Origin: Acinetobacter sp. WCHAc010034
GTDB taxonomy: Bacteria > Pseudomonadota > Gammaproteobacteria > Pseudomonadales > Moraxellaceae
DNA: 64,000 bases
NCBI RefSeq assembly: GCF_001696615.3
Contig: NZ_CP032279.1
Coordinates: forward strand, 2,170,001-2,234,000
Reading direction: 5' to 3'
A program made the translations under genes and the position numbers. This document shows, in pieces, positions 29,465 through 39,405 of this stretch; the first letter of the stretch is position 1; every line of letters begins with the position of its first letter. Below the pieces are notes generated by a model. That model worked only from the letters and a program-made list of their open reading frames with translations. It made no database searches and was not told the origin of the DNA.

Positions 29465-32400
29465 TTGAAAGACTTGCTCGATATCATGCGCAAAAAGACG
29501 GACTCAGACGGTCATGCTCCAGTAGAGTTTGACCGCATCCGTATTGGTCTTGCGTCACCAGAAATGATTAAGTCATGGTCTCACGGCGAAGTGAAAAAGC
29601 CTGAGACAATCAACTACCGCACGTTCAAGCCTGAACGCGACGGCTTATTCTGCGCCAAAATCTTTGGCCCGGTAAAAGATTACGAATGCTTGTGCGGTAA
29701 ATACAAGCGCATGAAATACAAAGGCGTCATTTGTGAAAAATGCGGCGTCGAAGTAACCACGGCGAAAGTCCGCCGCGAGCGCATGGGCCACATTGAGCTG
29801 GCTTCTCCAGTTGCGCATATCTGGTTCTTAAAATCACTTCCGAGCCGTATCGGTCTATTATTAGACATGACATTGCGCGATATCGAACGCGTATTGTATT
29901 TCGAATCTTATGTGGTTACTGACCCGGGCATGACGCCGTTCGAAAAATACCAGCTTCTGAACGATGAAGAATACTTCAATGCCCTGGAAGAGCACGGCGA
30001 TGAATTCACAGCGAAAATGGGCGCGGAAGCGGTTCAGGACCTGCTGAAAGACATCGACCTTGAAGCTGAAATTTCCCGCCTGCGCGAAGAAATTCCGGTA
30101 ACGACGTCAGAAACCAAGCTGAAGAAAGCCTCTAAGCGCCTGAAGCTGATGGAAGCGTTTAAAGACTCGAACAACAAGCCTGAATGGATGGTGATGAATG
30201 TGCTGCCGGTGCTGCCGCCAGACCTTCGTCCGCTGGTGCCGCTTGAAGGCGGCCGTTTCGCGACGTCTGACCTGAACGACCTTTACCGCCGCGTAATCAA
30301 CCGTAACAACCGCTTGAAGCGCCTGCTTGACCTGGCTGCGCCGGACATCATCGTGCGCAATGAAAAGCGCATGCTGCAAGAGTCTGTAGACGCATTGCTG
30401 GACAACGGCCGCCGCGGCCGCGCGATTACCGGTTCGAACAAGCGCCCATTGAAATCTTTGGCCGACATGATCAAAGGTAAGCAGGGCCGTTTCCGTCAGA
30501 ACTTGCTCGGTAAGCGTGTTGACTATTCAGGCCGTTCGGTGATTACCGTTGGCCCGAACCTGCGCCTGCACCAGTGTGGCCTTCCGAAGAAAATGGCGCT
30601 TGAACTGTTCAAGCCGTTCATCTTCGCTAAGCTGCAGGCATCCGGCCAGGCAACCACCATTAAAGCTGCCAAGAAAATGGTTGAGCGCGAAACCCCGGAA
30701 GTTTGGGACGTTCTTGCTCACGTAATCCGCCAGCATCCAATCATGCTGAACCGTGCGCCTACGCTTCACCGTTTGGGCCTGCAGGCATTTGAACCGACCC
30801 TGATTGAAGGTAAGGCGATCCGTCTTCACCCGCTGGTCTGCGCCGCGTTCAACGCCGACTTCGACGGTGACCAAATGGCGGTGCACGTTCCATTGACGCT
30901 TGAAGCGCAATTGGAAGCCCGCGCGCTGATGATGTCGACTAACAACATTCTGTCGCCTGCCAACGGTGAACCGATCATCGTGCCGTCTCAGGACGTGGTC
31001 TTGGGCCTGTATTACATCACCCGTGATGCGATCAACGCCAAAGGCGAAGGCATGGTGTTTGCGGATACCCACGAAGTAAACCGCGCACTGGCGACTGGTC
31101 AGGTAGACCTGCATGCCCGCGTAAAAGCGCGTGTGCATCAGACTGTGATTGATGAAAACGGCAACCGTGAACAGCAGACCATTGTTGTAGACACGACGCC
31201 AGGCCGCTGCCTGCTGTGGGAAGTTGTTCCTGAAGGCATGGACTTCCAGCAAATCAACGTAGAGATGACTAAAAAGAACATCTCTAAGCTGATCAACTCC
31301 TGCTACCGTAAGCTGGGCCTGAAAGATACTGTTATCTTTGCTGACCAGCTGATGTACCTGGGCTTCCGCCAAGCGACGCGTTCAGGCGTATCGGTGGGCA
31401 TGGAAGACATGCTGATTCCGCCGACTAAGCAGGTCATTATTGACAAAGCTGAAACTGAAGTCCGCGAAATCGAGCAGCAGTTTGAGCAGGGCTTTGTAAC
31501 TGCCGGCGAACGCTACAACAAAGTAGTCGATATCTGGGCGCGCACCAACGACCAGGTTGCGAAAGCGATGATGGACAACCTGTCATTCACTACTGTGAAA
31601 AACAAGCAGGGTGAAGACGAGAAGCAGAAATCATTCAACTCGATCTACATGATGTCTGACTCCGGTGCCCGTGGTTCGGCAGCTCAGATCCGTCAGCTGG
31701 CGGGTATGCGTGGCCTGATGGCGAAACCGGATGGCTCGATCATTGAAACCCCGATTAAAGCCAACTTCCGTGAAGGCTTGACAGTACTTCAGTACTTCAT
31801 TTCAACACACGGCGCGCGTAAAGGTTTGGCCGATACCGCATTGAAAACAGCGAACTCCGGTTACCTGACCCGCCGTCTGGTAGACGTTGCGCAGGACTTG
31901 GTCATTACTGAGCCTGACTGCGGCACTTTAGGCGGTCTGGTAATGACCCCGTTCATTCAGGGCGGCGACGTTATCGAGAACTTAGGTACGCGAGTACTGG
32001 GCCGTGTTGTTGCTGAAGATGTCAAGAAAGCCGGTTCTGATGAAATTCTGCTGCCGCGCAATACCCTGATTGACGAAAAAATCGCTGCCTTCCTTGAAGA
32101 AGCGGGCGTCGATGAAGTTAAAGTGCGTTCAGTGGTTTCCTGTGAATCTACCTTCGGCGTGTGCGCGAAATGCTACGGCCGTGACCTTGCGCGCGGCCAT
32201 CTGGTGAACCCGGGTGAATCTGTCGGCGTTATGGCCGCTCAGTCCATCGGTGAGCCGGGCACGCAGCTGACCATGCGTACATTCCACGTGGGCGGCGCAG
32301 CCAGCCGAACTTCTGCAGCCAACAGCGTGCAGGTCCGCAACAAAGGTACCGTGCGTTTCCACAACGTGAAAACCGTACAGCATGCCAAAGGCCATCTGGT

Positions 32401-33667
32401 ATCGACTTCGCGTTCTGGTGAAATCGGCATCGCGGATGACTTAGGCCGTGAACGCGAACGCTATAAGCTGCCTTACGGCGCGTCTATCCTGCTGAAGGAT
32501 GGCCAGTCTGTAGAAGCCGGCGGCATTGTGGCGACTTGGGATCCGCATACGCATCCATTGGTGACGGAAGTTGCCGGTAAAGTGCGCTTCAGCCAAATCG
32601 CTGACGGCGTAACCGTAACATCGAAAACTGATGATGCGACTGGCATGACCACCATCGAAATCCTGCCAGTGACTTCGCGTCCTGCGTCAGGCAAAGATTT
32701 GCGTCCGGCGGTGGTATTGGATACGGTTGATGGCGGTGAGCAGTTCTACTTCCTGCCGCAGAACACCATTCTTTCTGTCCGTGACGGCGAAACAATCGGT
32801 GTCGGTGATGTTATCGGCCGTGTACCTCAAGAGACTTCACGTACGCGTGACATTACCGGTGGTCTGCCGCGCGTAGCCGACCTGTTTGAAGCGCGCAAGC
32901 CGAAAGAGCATGCAATTCTTGCTGAGATTTCAGGTGTAGTCAGCTTCGGTAAAGAAACCAAAGGCAAGAACCGCCTGGTGATTACGCCGGATGACGGTTC
33001 TGAGATCTACGAAGAGCTGATTCCGAAATGGCGTACCATTAACGTGTTCGAAGGCGAGCATGTGAACCGCGGTGAAACCATTTCTGACGGCCCGCAGAAC
33101 CCGCACGACATCCTGCGCCTGAAAGGCGAAGTGGCGCTGACCAACTACATCGTGAACGAAGTTCAGGACGTATACCGTCTGCAAGGCGTGAAAATCAACG
33201 ACAAGCATATTGAAGTCATCGTGCGTCAAATGCTGCGTAAAGTTGACATCACTGACGGCGGCGATACCAGCTTCATCAAAGGCGAACAGGTGGATTACAT
33301 CCGCATGGTTCAGGAAAACCAGGCTGTGCTTGCGCAGAACAAGTTCCCTGCCAAGTATGAGCGCCAATTGATGGGTATCACCAAAGCGTCGCTTTCTACC
33401 GACTCGTTCATCTCTGCTGCATCGTTCCAGGAAACAACCCGCGTGTTGACTGAAGCGGCTGTAACAGGCAAAGAAGATGACCTGCGCGGCCTGAAAGAAA
33501 ACGTGGTTGTGGGCCGCCTAATCCCTGCGGGTACAGGCTTGGCTTACCATCTGGAGCGCCGCCGCCAGGAAGCGGAAGCTGCCGAGCTTGAGCTTCACAA
33601 TGACTTCTCTGATGTGGATCAGGCTTTAAGCCAGGCATTCAGTCAGGAATTCAACAACGGCTTATAA
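29465..33667 (+). CDS. rpoC: DNA-directed RNA polymerase subunit beta'
   Basis: About 1400 residues from a TTG start at 29465 (peptide [16 protein letters not shown]), preferred because GGAGA at 29454-29458 is well spaced and the family begins here; an in-frame GTG at 29417 adds 16 residues unlike the family. The N-terminal zinc finger ([19 protein letters not shown]), catalytic Mg-binding [12 protein letters not shown], and second zinc site ([15 protein letters not shown]) are intact. Last gene of the operon, closed by a strong terminator. Confidence 0.98.
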   Translation: MKDLLDIMRKKTDSDGHAPVEFDRIRIGLASPEMIKSWSHGEVKKPETINYRTFKPERDGLFCAKIFGPVKDYECLCGKYKRMKYKGVICEKCGVEVTTAKVRRERMGHIELASPVAHIWFLKSLPSRIGLLLDMTLRDIERVLYFESYVVTDPGMTPFEKYQLLNDEEYFNALEEHGDEFTAKMGAEAVQDLLKDIDLEAEISRLREEIPVTTSETKLKKASKRLKLMEAFKDSNNKPEWMVMNVLPVLPPDLRPLVPLEGGRFATSDLNDLYRRVINRNNRLKRLLDLAAPDIIVRNEKRMLQESVDALLDNGRRGRAITGSNKRPLKSLADMIKGKQGRFRQNLLGKRVDYSGRSVITVGPNLRLHQCGLPKKMALELFKPFIFAKLQASGQATTIKAAKKMVERETPEVWDVLAHVIRQHPIMLNRAPTLHRLGLQAFEPTLIEGKAIRLHPLVCAAFNADFDGDQMAVHVPLTLEAQLEARALMMSTNNILSPANGEPIIVPSQDVVLGLYYITRDAINAKGEGMVFADTHEVNRALATGQVDLHARVKARVHQTVIDENGNREQQTIVVDTTPGRCLLWEVVPEGMDFQQINVEMTKKNISKLINSCYRKLGLKDTVIFADQLMYLGFRQATRSGVSVGMEDMLIPPTKQVIIDKAETEVREIEQQFEQGFVTAGERYNKVVDIWARTNDQVAKAMMDNLSFTTVKNKQGEDEKQKSFNSIYMMSDSGARGSAAQIRQLAGMRGLMAKPDGSIIETPIKANFREGLTVLQYFISTHGARKGLADTALKTANSGYLTRRLVDVAQDLVITEPDCGTLGGLVMTPFIQGGDVIENLGTRVLGRVVAEDVKKAGSDEILLPRNTLIDEKIAAFLEEAGVDEVKVRSVVSCESTFGVCAKCYGRDLARGHLVNPGESVGVMAAQSIGEPGTQLTMRTFHVGGAASRTSAANSVQVRNKGTVRFHNVKTVQHAKGHLVSTSRSGEIGIADDLGRERERYKLPYGASILLKDGQSVEAGGIVATWDPHTHPLVTEVAGKVRFSQIADGVTVTSKTDDATGMTTIEILPVTSRPASGKDLRPAVVLDTVDGGEQFYFLPQNTILSVRDGETIGVGDVIGRVPQETSRTRDITGGLPRVADLFEARKPKEHAILAEISGVVSFGKETKGKNRLVITPDDGSEIYEELIPKWRTINVFEGEHVNRGETISDGPQNPHDILRLKGEVALTNYIVNEVQDVYRLQGVKINDKHIEVIVRQMLRKVDITDGGDTSFIKGEQVDYIRMVQENQAVLAQNKFPAKYERQLMGITKASLSTDSFISAASFQETTRVLTEAAVTGKEDDLRGLKENVVVGRLIPAGTGLAYHLERRRQEAEAAELELHNDFSDVDQALSQAFSQEFNNGL

Positions 33668-33685
33668 GTTCTGAGCTGAATTGAG

Positions 33686-33710
33686 AAAGGCGCCTCCGGG
33701 CGCCTTTTTT
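33686..33710 (+). terminator. Terminator of the rpl-rpoBC operon
   Basis: Stem AAAGGCGCC / GGCGCCTTT, 4-nt loop, six-T tail. Confidence 0.9.
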
Positions 33711-33833
33711 ATGCGGAAACCGTCTGGAAAACAGTGAAAATTACCGCTTTATTTTGCTGAAAAAATCGCCTATATTGGAAAGATAATAATTGAATTTATT
33801 CACTTTCTTTTAAACAAAATAATAGGGCATAAA

Positions 33834-34373
33834 ATGAAATCTATCCGTACATTATTGGCAGTTTCAGCTTTATCCGCGGCCGCCGGCGCATTTGCGGCGC
33901 CAATGCCGAACAGCATTGTGCTGGAAGGCAAGGCGGTGGTGCCGGTGCTGAAAACCGAGGTGATCCGCAAAGTTCAAGGGCAGGCGCCTGTGCGCAGCGT
34001 TGAAGCCACTGTTTTTGAAGTGTCGAATCAGGGCAAGGACATTGTGGCGCGGGAAATCCAGCTGCAGGACAATCAAGGCCAGTTTTCAGACAAGCAGCTG
34101 TCCATTCCGGTGCTGAAGCAGGGCAGCGTGATTGTGCCGACCTCTAAAATTGAACTGAATAAAACGCTGAAGCAGGACGGGCAGATTATCTCCCAAACCA
34201 GAAAGCTGGATGCGGAAGGCATGGAGTTTAAAAAAGGCCAGGAGCCGGTCAAGCGCACGCTGCAGCTGGATCAAGCCCAAGCGCCTGAAAGCGGCGTTAA
34301 GCTGTCGCATGCGGTGCTGACTGAAAACGGCGCGGTGAGCAAAGATATTGTGGTGCTCAGCGAAGAGGAATAA
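33834..34373 (+). CDS. Secreted protein of unknown function
   Basis: 179 residues, not recognised. A clear signal peptide (MKSIRTLLAVSALSAAAGAFAA) suggests export to the periplasm. The mature part is a beta-rich, Gln/Lys/Val-rich chain without Cys and with repeated short patterns (VLKTEVIRKVQGQ, VPVLKQGSVIVPTSKIELN). It stands alone between the rpoC terminator and its own terminator. Presumably an Acinetobacter envelope protein; no function is claimed. Confidence 0.75.
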   Translation: MKSIRTLLAVSALSAAAGAFAAPMPNSIVLEGKAVVPVLKTEVIRKVQGQAPVRSVEATVFEVSNQGKDIVAREIQLQDNQGQFSDKQLSIPVLKQGSVIVPTSKIELNKTLKQDGQIISQTRKLDAEGMEFKKGQEPVKRTLQLDQAQAPESGVKLSHAVLTENGAVSKDIVVLSEEE

Positions 34374-34393
34374 GCCGCCTGCTGTGGATGAGC

Positions 34394-34422
34394 AAAAGCC
34401 CTGACCGATTCAGGGCTTTTTT
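34394..34422 (+). terminator. Terminator of the secreted-protein gene
   Basis: Stem AAAAGCCCTGA / TTCAGGGCTTTT with a short loop and T tail. Confidence 0.85.
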
Positions 34423-34524
34423 ACAAATTACTGCAAAATTTGCCTGAGGCGTAACATTCGCTCAGATTTAGTTTCATAATATGGCGCTAAGCTGTAGCTT
34501 ATCGGAAAGGAAAGGGGAATGGCC

Positions 34525-34890
34525 ATGAACATGAAAAAATTAGGCTGCGCAATGGCCGCGGCAGCCCTGTCGGCAACGCTGCTGGCAGGCTGTGAAAGCA
34601 TGTCGGCGAATGAACAGCGCATTGGCGCAGCGGCGCTTGGCGGCGCCATCGGCGGCGGCGTAGGCAGCTCTGTCGGCGGCACAGCAGGCGCAGCCATTGG
34701 CGGCGGCGCAGGCGCAGCGGTCGGCAGCAAAACTCAGAATGGCTCAAACCGCAACGCGACTTACAGCGGCGTCGGCGGCGCGATTGGTTCAGCAGTCGGC
34801 AAAAGCGTCTTAGGCGGCAATGCCGGCGCAGCCATTGGCGGCGCGATCGGCGGCGGCGCGGGCGCAGCGATTGAACAGAAGAAGCGCTGA
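34525..34890 (+). CDS. Glycine-zipper lipoprotein (OsmB/SlyB-like)
   Basis: 121 residues from ATG 34525 (7 bases after an AGGGG box; ATG 34519 is only 1 base from it but also possible). Lipoprotein signal with lipobox LLAGC (Cys about residue 23). The mature chain is mostly glycine-zipper repeats (LGGAIGGGVGSSVGGTAGAA, AAIGGAIGGGAGAA) that insert in or pack against membranes, ending in a basic EQKKR. Resembles stress-induced outer-membrane lipoproteins; exact role unknown. Confidence 0.82.
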   Translation: MNMKKLGCAMAAAALSATLLAGCESMSANEQRIGAAALGGAIGGGVGSSVGGTAGAAIGGGAGAAVGSKTQNGSNRNATYSGVGGAIGSAVGKSVLGGNAGAAIGGAIGGGAGAAIEQKKR

Positions 34891-34910
34891 TTTTCCGCTG
34901 CCGGGAACAG

Positions 34911-34935
34911 GCGCCTGCACAGCAGGCGCTTTTTT
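34911..34935 (+). terminator. Terminator of the lipoprotein gene
   Basis: Perfect 8-bp stem GCGCCTGC / GCAGGCGC, 3-nt loop, six Ts. Confidence 0.88.
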
Positions 34936-35419
34936 ATTGCTTCGGCTGCTTGCGCCGGATATACAGGGTCTTCTGCACTTCCGCAATGCGCAGGCCGGCT
35001 TCATCAAAAATATTCAGGGAATAATTGCGGATCACCGGCGCATAGTTTTCGGCCAGCGCCTTGATCTGCTCGATTTCCTGAAAGTCTACGCGGATGTCGG
35101 CATGCACGGCGCCGCGCCCGGGGGAAAGGAACTGAATTGAGGCAGCTTTGTCCCAGACAATATACTTGGGGCCCAAATGGTGGATGAGCAGCAGCATGTA
35201 AAAGGGGTCAACCATTGAATACAGGCTGCCGCCGAAATGCACGCCGGCAATGTTACGGTTTTTGCGGGTCAGGGGCATTTTGACCCGGATATGGTGATTG
35301 GCGAGGTCAATTTTATCAATTTCAATGCCGGCGCCTTTATAGGGCGCGTAGCGGTTCAGCATGAATTTGGAGACAACCGGGATTGTCATTATTTTCTGGA
35401 TCAGGCGCATCGGGGTCAA
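34934..35419 (-). CDS. DUF4442 hotdog-fold protein
   Basis: 161 residues resembling the DUF4442 family of PaaI/YiiD-type hotdog proteins, thought to be thioesterases. Supporting segment: KNRNIAGVHFGGSLYSMVDPFYMLLLIHHLG, where the HFGG motif precedes the long central helix. No catalytic Asp/Glu is obvious. It is divergent from the hydrolase gene across 116 bp and convergent with the lipoprotein gene. Confidence 0.72.
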   Translation of the reverse strand: MTPMRLIQKIMTIPVVSKFMLNRYAPYKGAGIEIDKIDLANHHIRVKMPLTRKNRNIAGVHFGGSLYSMVDPFYMLLLIHHLGPKYIVWDKAASIQFLSPGRGAVHADIRVDFQEIEQIKALAENYAPVIRNYSLNIFDEAGLRIAEVQKTLYIRRKQPKQ

Positions 35420-35535
35420 TTCCTTTTTATCGGCATCTCAGCATACTAGAGCATAATTAAAAAAACGGCATTGATCAGATTGCCGCCACTTCATGCTAAA
35501 AGGCCAGTCTGAATGGCCGGAAAAAGGAATGCCAT

Positions 35536-36438
35536 ATGGATGCGCGCGCGCAATGGGTCAGCACGGCAGATCAGCAGCAGCTGTATGCGAAAGCGTGGGG
35601 TGATGAGCGCAATCCCGCGCTGGTTCTGGTGCATGGCTACCCCGATCATCAGGAGGTCTGGGAGCGGGTGATTCCGCACCTGATTCAGGATTTTTTCATT
35701 GTGACTTATGACGTGCGCGGGGCGGGCCAGTCCTCCGCGCCGCGGCGGGTTCAGGATTACCGGCTGGAGCTGCTGTCGGCAGATCTGGACAGCGTCACGC
35801 AGGCGCTGCTGGGCGGGCGGAGCTTTCATCTGGCGGCCCATGACTGGGGCTCAATACAGTCTTGGGAATCAGTCACCGACGCGCGGTTCCGCGGCCGGAT
35901 TTTATCCTATACCACAATTTCAGGGCCCTGCCTGGACCATGCCGCCTTCTGGATGCGCGGGCAGTTCAGGCATCAAAAGCCGGAATTTTTCAGGCAGCTG
36001 GGCAAGTCCTGGTATATCGCCGCCTTTCAGCTGCCGTTTTTGGCGCCGGCGGCGTGGCGCTTTTTCAGCCCCGAGCGCTGGAGGAAGGTTGTCGCCCGGC
36101 TGGAGCGCAGCACGGATTTGCCTTTAAACGCCAATATTGCCAAAGACGGCAAATACGGCATAGGGCTGTACCGCGCTAATTTCATGCCGCGCCTGCTGCA
36201 GCCGCGCGCGCGCCATGCGGTTTGCCCGGTGCAGGCGGTGGTGCTCAAGCGCGATCAGTTTGTCAGCCCGGCACTGATTGCTGAAATGCCGAAATGGGCG
36301 GAACAGTTTTCCCGCGCAGATATCGACGCCAATCATTGGGCGGTGCTGAGCCAGCCTGCGCTGATTGCGGGCTGCATCGGCGGTTTTGCGCGGAAAAGTC
36401 AGGCCGGGCAGGCGGTGCCCGGCGCAGCGCCGGACTGA
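35536..36438 (+). CDS. Alpha/beta hydrolase of the epoxide hydrolase type
   Basis: 300 residues. HGYPDHQEVWERVIPHL (oxyanion-hole HGYPD), DVRGAGQSSAP, and the nucleophile elbow HLAAHDWGS (Asp nucleophile) point to epoxide hydrolase/dehalogenase-like enzymes. ISGPCLDHAAFWMRGQ recalls the hydrolase half of EphD-like proteins, in which a short-chain dehydrogenase domain follows; here the protein stops after the hydrolase domain. The catalytic His is probably in DANHWAVLS. Natural substrate unknown. Confidence 0.78.
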   Translation: MDARAQWVSTADQQQLYAKAWGDERNPALVLVHGYPDHQEVWERVIPHLIQDFFIVTYDVRGAGQSSAPRRVQDYRLELLSADLDSVTQALLGGRSFHLAAHDWGSIQSWESVTDARFRGRILSYTTISGPCLDHAAFWMRGQFRHQKPEFFRQLGKSWYIAAFQLPFLAPAAWRFFSPERWRKVVARLERSTDLPLNANIAKDGKYGIGLYRANFMPRLLQPRARHAVCPVQAVVLKRDQFVSPALIAEMPKWAEQFSRADIDANHWAVLSQPALIAGCIGGFARKSQAGQAVPGAAPD

Positions 36439-36517
36439 ATGAAAGCTGATCAAATTGCAGTTTAAGGTTTTTTAATCTGCTAAAATGGCGGCTTTTCGTC
36501 TTCCCCCAAATTTATTC

Positions 36518-37933
36518 ATGAATGCCGTAGTAATTGCGATTGCCGTGATGTTTATACTCTCCATCGCGCGAGTTTCTGTTGTTCTGACTTTGGTCATTGC
36601 AGCAATTGTTGGCGGTTTAGTTGCAGGACTGAGCCTGTCAGACACCATTAATGCCTTTAATGCCGGCTTAGGCGACGGCGCCGAAGTGGCGCTGGCCTAT
36701 GCGGTTTTGGGCGCGTTCGCCCTGGCGCTGTCTAAATCCGGCCTGCCTGATCTGCTGGCGCACAAGCTGATTGGCATGCTTGGCGCCGAAGTGACGCAGA
36801 TCCGCGCCAGAAAGGTCAAATATCTGCTGCTCGGCATTCTGCTGGTGGCGGCGATCTGTTCACAGAACCTGATTCCGGTGCATATTGCGTTTATTCCTGT
36901 GCTGGTGCCGCCTCTGCTGAAGGTCATGAACCATCTGAAGCTGGACCGCCGCGCGGCCGCCTGCGTCATGACCATGGGCCTGGTGGCGACCTATATCTTC
37001 CTGCCGGTCGGTTTCGGCGCGATTTTCCTTGAACAGATCCTGATGGGCAACATCAATAAAATTGGCGCAGCCTACGGCCTGCATGTTGAGCGCTGGATGA
37101 TGCCGGCAGGCATGGCGATTCCCGTGCTGGGCATGCTGCTGGGCATGCTGTTTGCGGTCTTTGTCAGCTACCGCAAGCCGCGCATCTACACCGACCGCGC
37201 CGTTGCGCGCGTAACCGCAATTGATCTGGATAAGCCGGTCCGCGCCGGTGAAATGCAGCTGCTGGCCGATGATGCGGAAGAATTAAAGCAGGAAGCGGAA
37301 AAAGCGCCGGTCATTGCCAAGAAAACCATGCTGATGGCCTTTCTGGCGATTGTACTGACGCTGGTTGCGCAACTGTATTCAGGCTCGATGATTCTGGGCG
37401 GCCTGGTCGGTTTTGCCGTGCTGTCCGGCGCCGGAATTTTCAAATGGCAGGATGCTGATGATGTCTTTGTGCAGGGCATGCGCATGATGGCGCTGGTCGG
37501 CTTCATCATGATTTCCGCCGCCGGCTTTGCCTCGGTGATGACCGCAACGGGCGACATTAATCAGCTGGTGAACGGCGTGGTGCACATCATTGGCGACAAT
37601 CATGCGCTGGCAGCCTTCCTGATGCTGTTTATCGGCCTGTTTGTCACGATCGGCATTGGATCATCCTTTTCCAGCGTGCCTGTGCTGGCGGTTATTTACG
37701 TGCCGCTGTGCGTGCAGTTCGGCTTCAGCCCGCTGGCAACCGTGGCGCTGATCGGCACCGCCGCCGCTTTGGGCGATGCCGGTTCGCCTGCTTCCGATTC
37801 GACTCTGGGGCCGACAGCCGGCCTGGGGGTTGATGGCCAGCATGACCATATCTGGGATACGGTGATTCCGACATTCATTCATTTCAATATCCCGCTGCTG
37901 ATTTTCGGCTGGATCGCCGCCATGGTGCTCTAA
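36518..37933 (+). CDS. Na+/H+ antiporter family (NhaC-like) membrane protein
   Basis: 471 residues from ATG 36518 (MNAVVIAIAVMFILSIARV); an ATG at 36485 adds 11 residues but neither start has a clear ribosome-binding site. About 11-12 membrane helices are visible. The family segments FALALSKSGLPDLLAHK and FMISAAGFASVMTATG-like (VGFIMISAAGFASVMTATGD), and GDAGSPASDSTLGPTAGL near the end, identify the NhaC/YuiF-type antiporter group. The ion pair and direction are not proven by sequence. Confidence 0.85.
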   Translation: MNAVVIAIAVMFILSIARVSVVLTLVIAAIVGGLVAGLSLSDTINAFNAGLGDGAEVALAYAVLGAFALALSKSGLPDLLAHKLIGMLGAEVTQIRARKVKYLLLGILLVAAICSQNLIPVHIAFIPVLVPPLLKVMNHLKLDRRAAACVMTMGLVATYIFLPVGFGAIFLEQILMGNINKIGAAYGLHVERWMMPAGMAIPVLGMLLGMLFAVFVSYRKPRIYTDRAVARVTAIDLDKPVRAGEMQLLADDAEELKQEAEKAPVIAKKTMLMAFLAIVLTLVAQLYSGSMILGGLVGFAVLSGAGIFKWQDADDVFVQGMRMMALVGFIMISAAGFASVMTATGDINQLVNGVVHIIGDNHALAAFLMLFIGLFVTIGIGSSFSSVPVLAVIYVPLCVQFGFSPLATVALIGTAAALGDAGSPASDSTLGPTAGLGVDGQHDHIWDTVIPTFIHFNIPLLIFGWIAAMVL

Positions 37934-37938
37934 AATGA

Positions 37939-37968
37939 AAAAAAGGCGATTTTAAAATCGCCTTTTTT
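37939..37968 (+). terminator. Terminator of the antiporter gene
   Basis: Palindrome AAAAGGCGATTTT / AAAATCGCCTTTT extended by A and T runs; can act in both directions. Confidence 0.88.
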
Positions 37969-38222
37969 ATTATTAATTCTGATTGGAAAGGTTGGAATAA
38001 AATAAATAATTTATTATTAATCTTGATTGAAATTGTTGGTATTTAAATATATATTTATAATATATATTATGAAATTAAAACCAAGCCATAAGCTAGGTTT
38101 AAAATAAATAATGATTATAAACAAATAGATATAAAATAATAAAAATAAAGTAAATTAATAATGTTGCATAGTATTGAAACAATTGTTTAATATTTAATTA
38201 TTCATTCTAGAGGTTGTTTAAA
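37969..38222. other. AT-rich region upstream of ompW
   Basis: About 250 bases, much richer in A/T than flanks, without a gene. Holds an imperfect direct repeat (TTATTAAT..TGATTG..GTTGG) at 37970-37999 and 38014-38043, and a run of TATATA-type sequence near 38045-38070. Likely the ompW promoter/regulatory region and a candidate H-NS target (inference). Confidence 0.5.
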
Positions 38223-38813
38223 ATGTTGAAACAAGCTGCTCTTATTGCATTATTGGGGATGTCTGCTTCTGCGATGGCAGGTCAGTGGCAGGTAAAAGTC
38301 GGCGCTTCTGCAATCGCTCCAACAGCAGATACAAGTATTCTAAATGGCGCGGCTAAAGTAGAAGCAGACGACGAATTTGCATTTACCCCATCTGTAGAAT
38401 ATTTCTTCAATGACAATATTTCCACTGAATTGCTTCTTGCTGCGCCAATCAGCCATGATGTATTGCTTGATGGTGAAAATGCAGTAAAAATTAAGCATTT
38501 GCCGCCTACATTGACAGTTAAATACAATTTTAAGAACTCCACTGGCTTTACGCCATACATCGGCGTTGGCGGCACAGCATTTATTGCTTGGGATGAAAAA
38601 TCAGACCTTGGAAAAGTTAAAGTAAAAGAAGACTTCGGCTTTGCGGGTCAAGTCGGCTTTAATTTCCAGCCGGCCGATGCTAAAAACTGGGGCGTATTTG
38701 CTGACGTACGCTATGCGCAGCTGAGCCCAGAAGTACAAATTGAAAATGTTCCTAAGTTTGATTTAGACATCGATCCGGTTATTTACACAATCGGCTACAG
38801 CTACAAATTCTAA
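38223..38813 (+). CDS. ompW: OmpW-family outer membrane protein
   Basis: 196 residues from ATG 38223, chosen because AGAGG at 38209-38213 is 9 bases upstream; TTG 38214 is open but unlikely. Signal peptide MLKQAALIALLGMSASAMA, then an eight-stranded barrel: WQVKVGASAIAPTAD, NISTELLLAAPISHDV, the family hallmark HLPPTLTVKYNF and C-terminal YTIGYSYKF ending in Phe as BAM substrates do. OmpW takes up small hydrophobic compounds in other bacteria. Confidence 0.92.
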   Translation: MLKQAALIALLGMSASAMAGQWQVKVGASAIAPTADTSILNGAAKVEADDEFAFTPSVEYFFNDNISTELLLAAPISHDVLLDGENAVKIKHLPPTLTVKYNFKNSTGFTPYIGVGGTAFIAWDEKSDLGKVKVKEDFGFAGQVGFNFQPADAKNWGVFADVRYAQLSPEVQIENVPKFDLDIDPVIYTIGYSYKF

Positions 38814-38839
38814 TTTCCAGAATTTAATCAGCGCAAAGG

Positions 38840-38864
38840 CCCCATCTTCCCGATGGGGTTTTTT
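38840..38864 (+). terminator. ompW terminator
   Basis: Stem CCCCATC / GATGGGG, 5-nt loop, six Ts. Confidence 0.88.
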
Positions 38865-38960
38865 ATCGGCTAAAATAAAATCACAATAAAGGCTGAAATA
38901 CAGGCTGCAGTTCAAGGCAGCACAGAAAATCCATCAGAACAATATTCAGGAAGTGCAGCA

Positions 38961-39305
38961 GTGAAAATAAGACGATTATCCGCTTTAGCATTTTTATGCG
39001 CCGCCGGCTTTGCGGCGCAGGCCGCCAGTTTCGACTGCCAGAAGGCGCACACCCCGACCGAGCATGCGGTGTGCAGCCACCGCGCATTGAATGATGCGGA
39101 TGTAAAAATGGCGGCGACATACGGCATTGTGAAGCGCCTGATGCCGATGGGGACGCGGGGAGAGATTCAAGACCAGCAGGTCAAATGGCTGCAGCTGCGC
39201 GATCAGTGCCGCGACAATGCCAGCTGCCTGAGCGACGTTTACAGGATGCGCCAGCAGAAGCTGGACTTGTATCTGGAGCGGGTTTATCGGCAGGGGCCGT
39301 TTTAA
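38961..39305 (+). CDS. LprI/DUF1311-like secreted protein
   Basis: 114 residues with signal peptide MKIRRLSALAFLCAAGFAAQA. The mature part fits the LprI N-terminal (DUF1311) family: SFDCQKAHTPTEHAVCSHRALNDADVKMAATY with paired Cys, then QDQQVKWLQLRDQCRDNASC with another pair. Relatives inhibit lysozyme or sit in the cell envelope. Shorter than LprI itself, containing only the domain. It stands alone, 100 bp before htpG. Confidence 0.78.
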   Translation: MKIRRLSALAFLCAAGFAAQAASFDCQKAHTPTEHAVCSHRALNDADVKMAATYGIVKRLMPMGTRGEIQDQQVKWLQLRDQCRDNASCLSDVYRMRQQKLDLYLERVYRQGPF

Positions 39306-39328
39306 GCGTTAAATTTTATCCATTCCGG

Positions 39329-39359
39329 CATTGAAAATCGGCGAAGCTGCTCCATTCAT
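39329..39359 (+). promoter_or_regulatory. Candidate sigma-32 (heat-shock) promoter of htpG
   Basis: CATTGAAA (39329-39336) then 13 bases and CTCCATTCAT (39350-39359), close to the CTTGAAA-N11-16-CCCATNT consensus, 46 bases before the htpG ATG. Confidence 0.6.
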
Positions 39360-39405
39360 ATAACAGTCAATAAAAACATTGTTCTATGAGTTTAAGGAGT
39401 AACTG

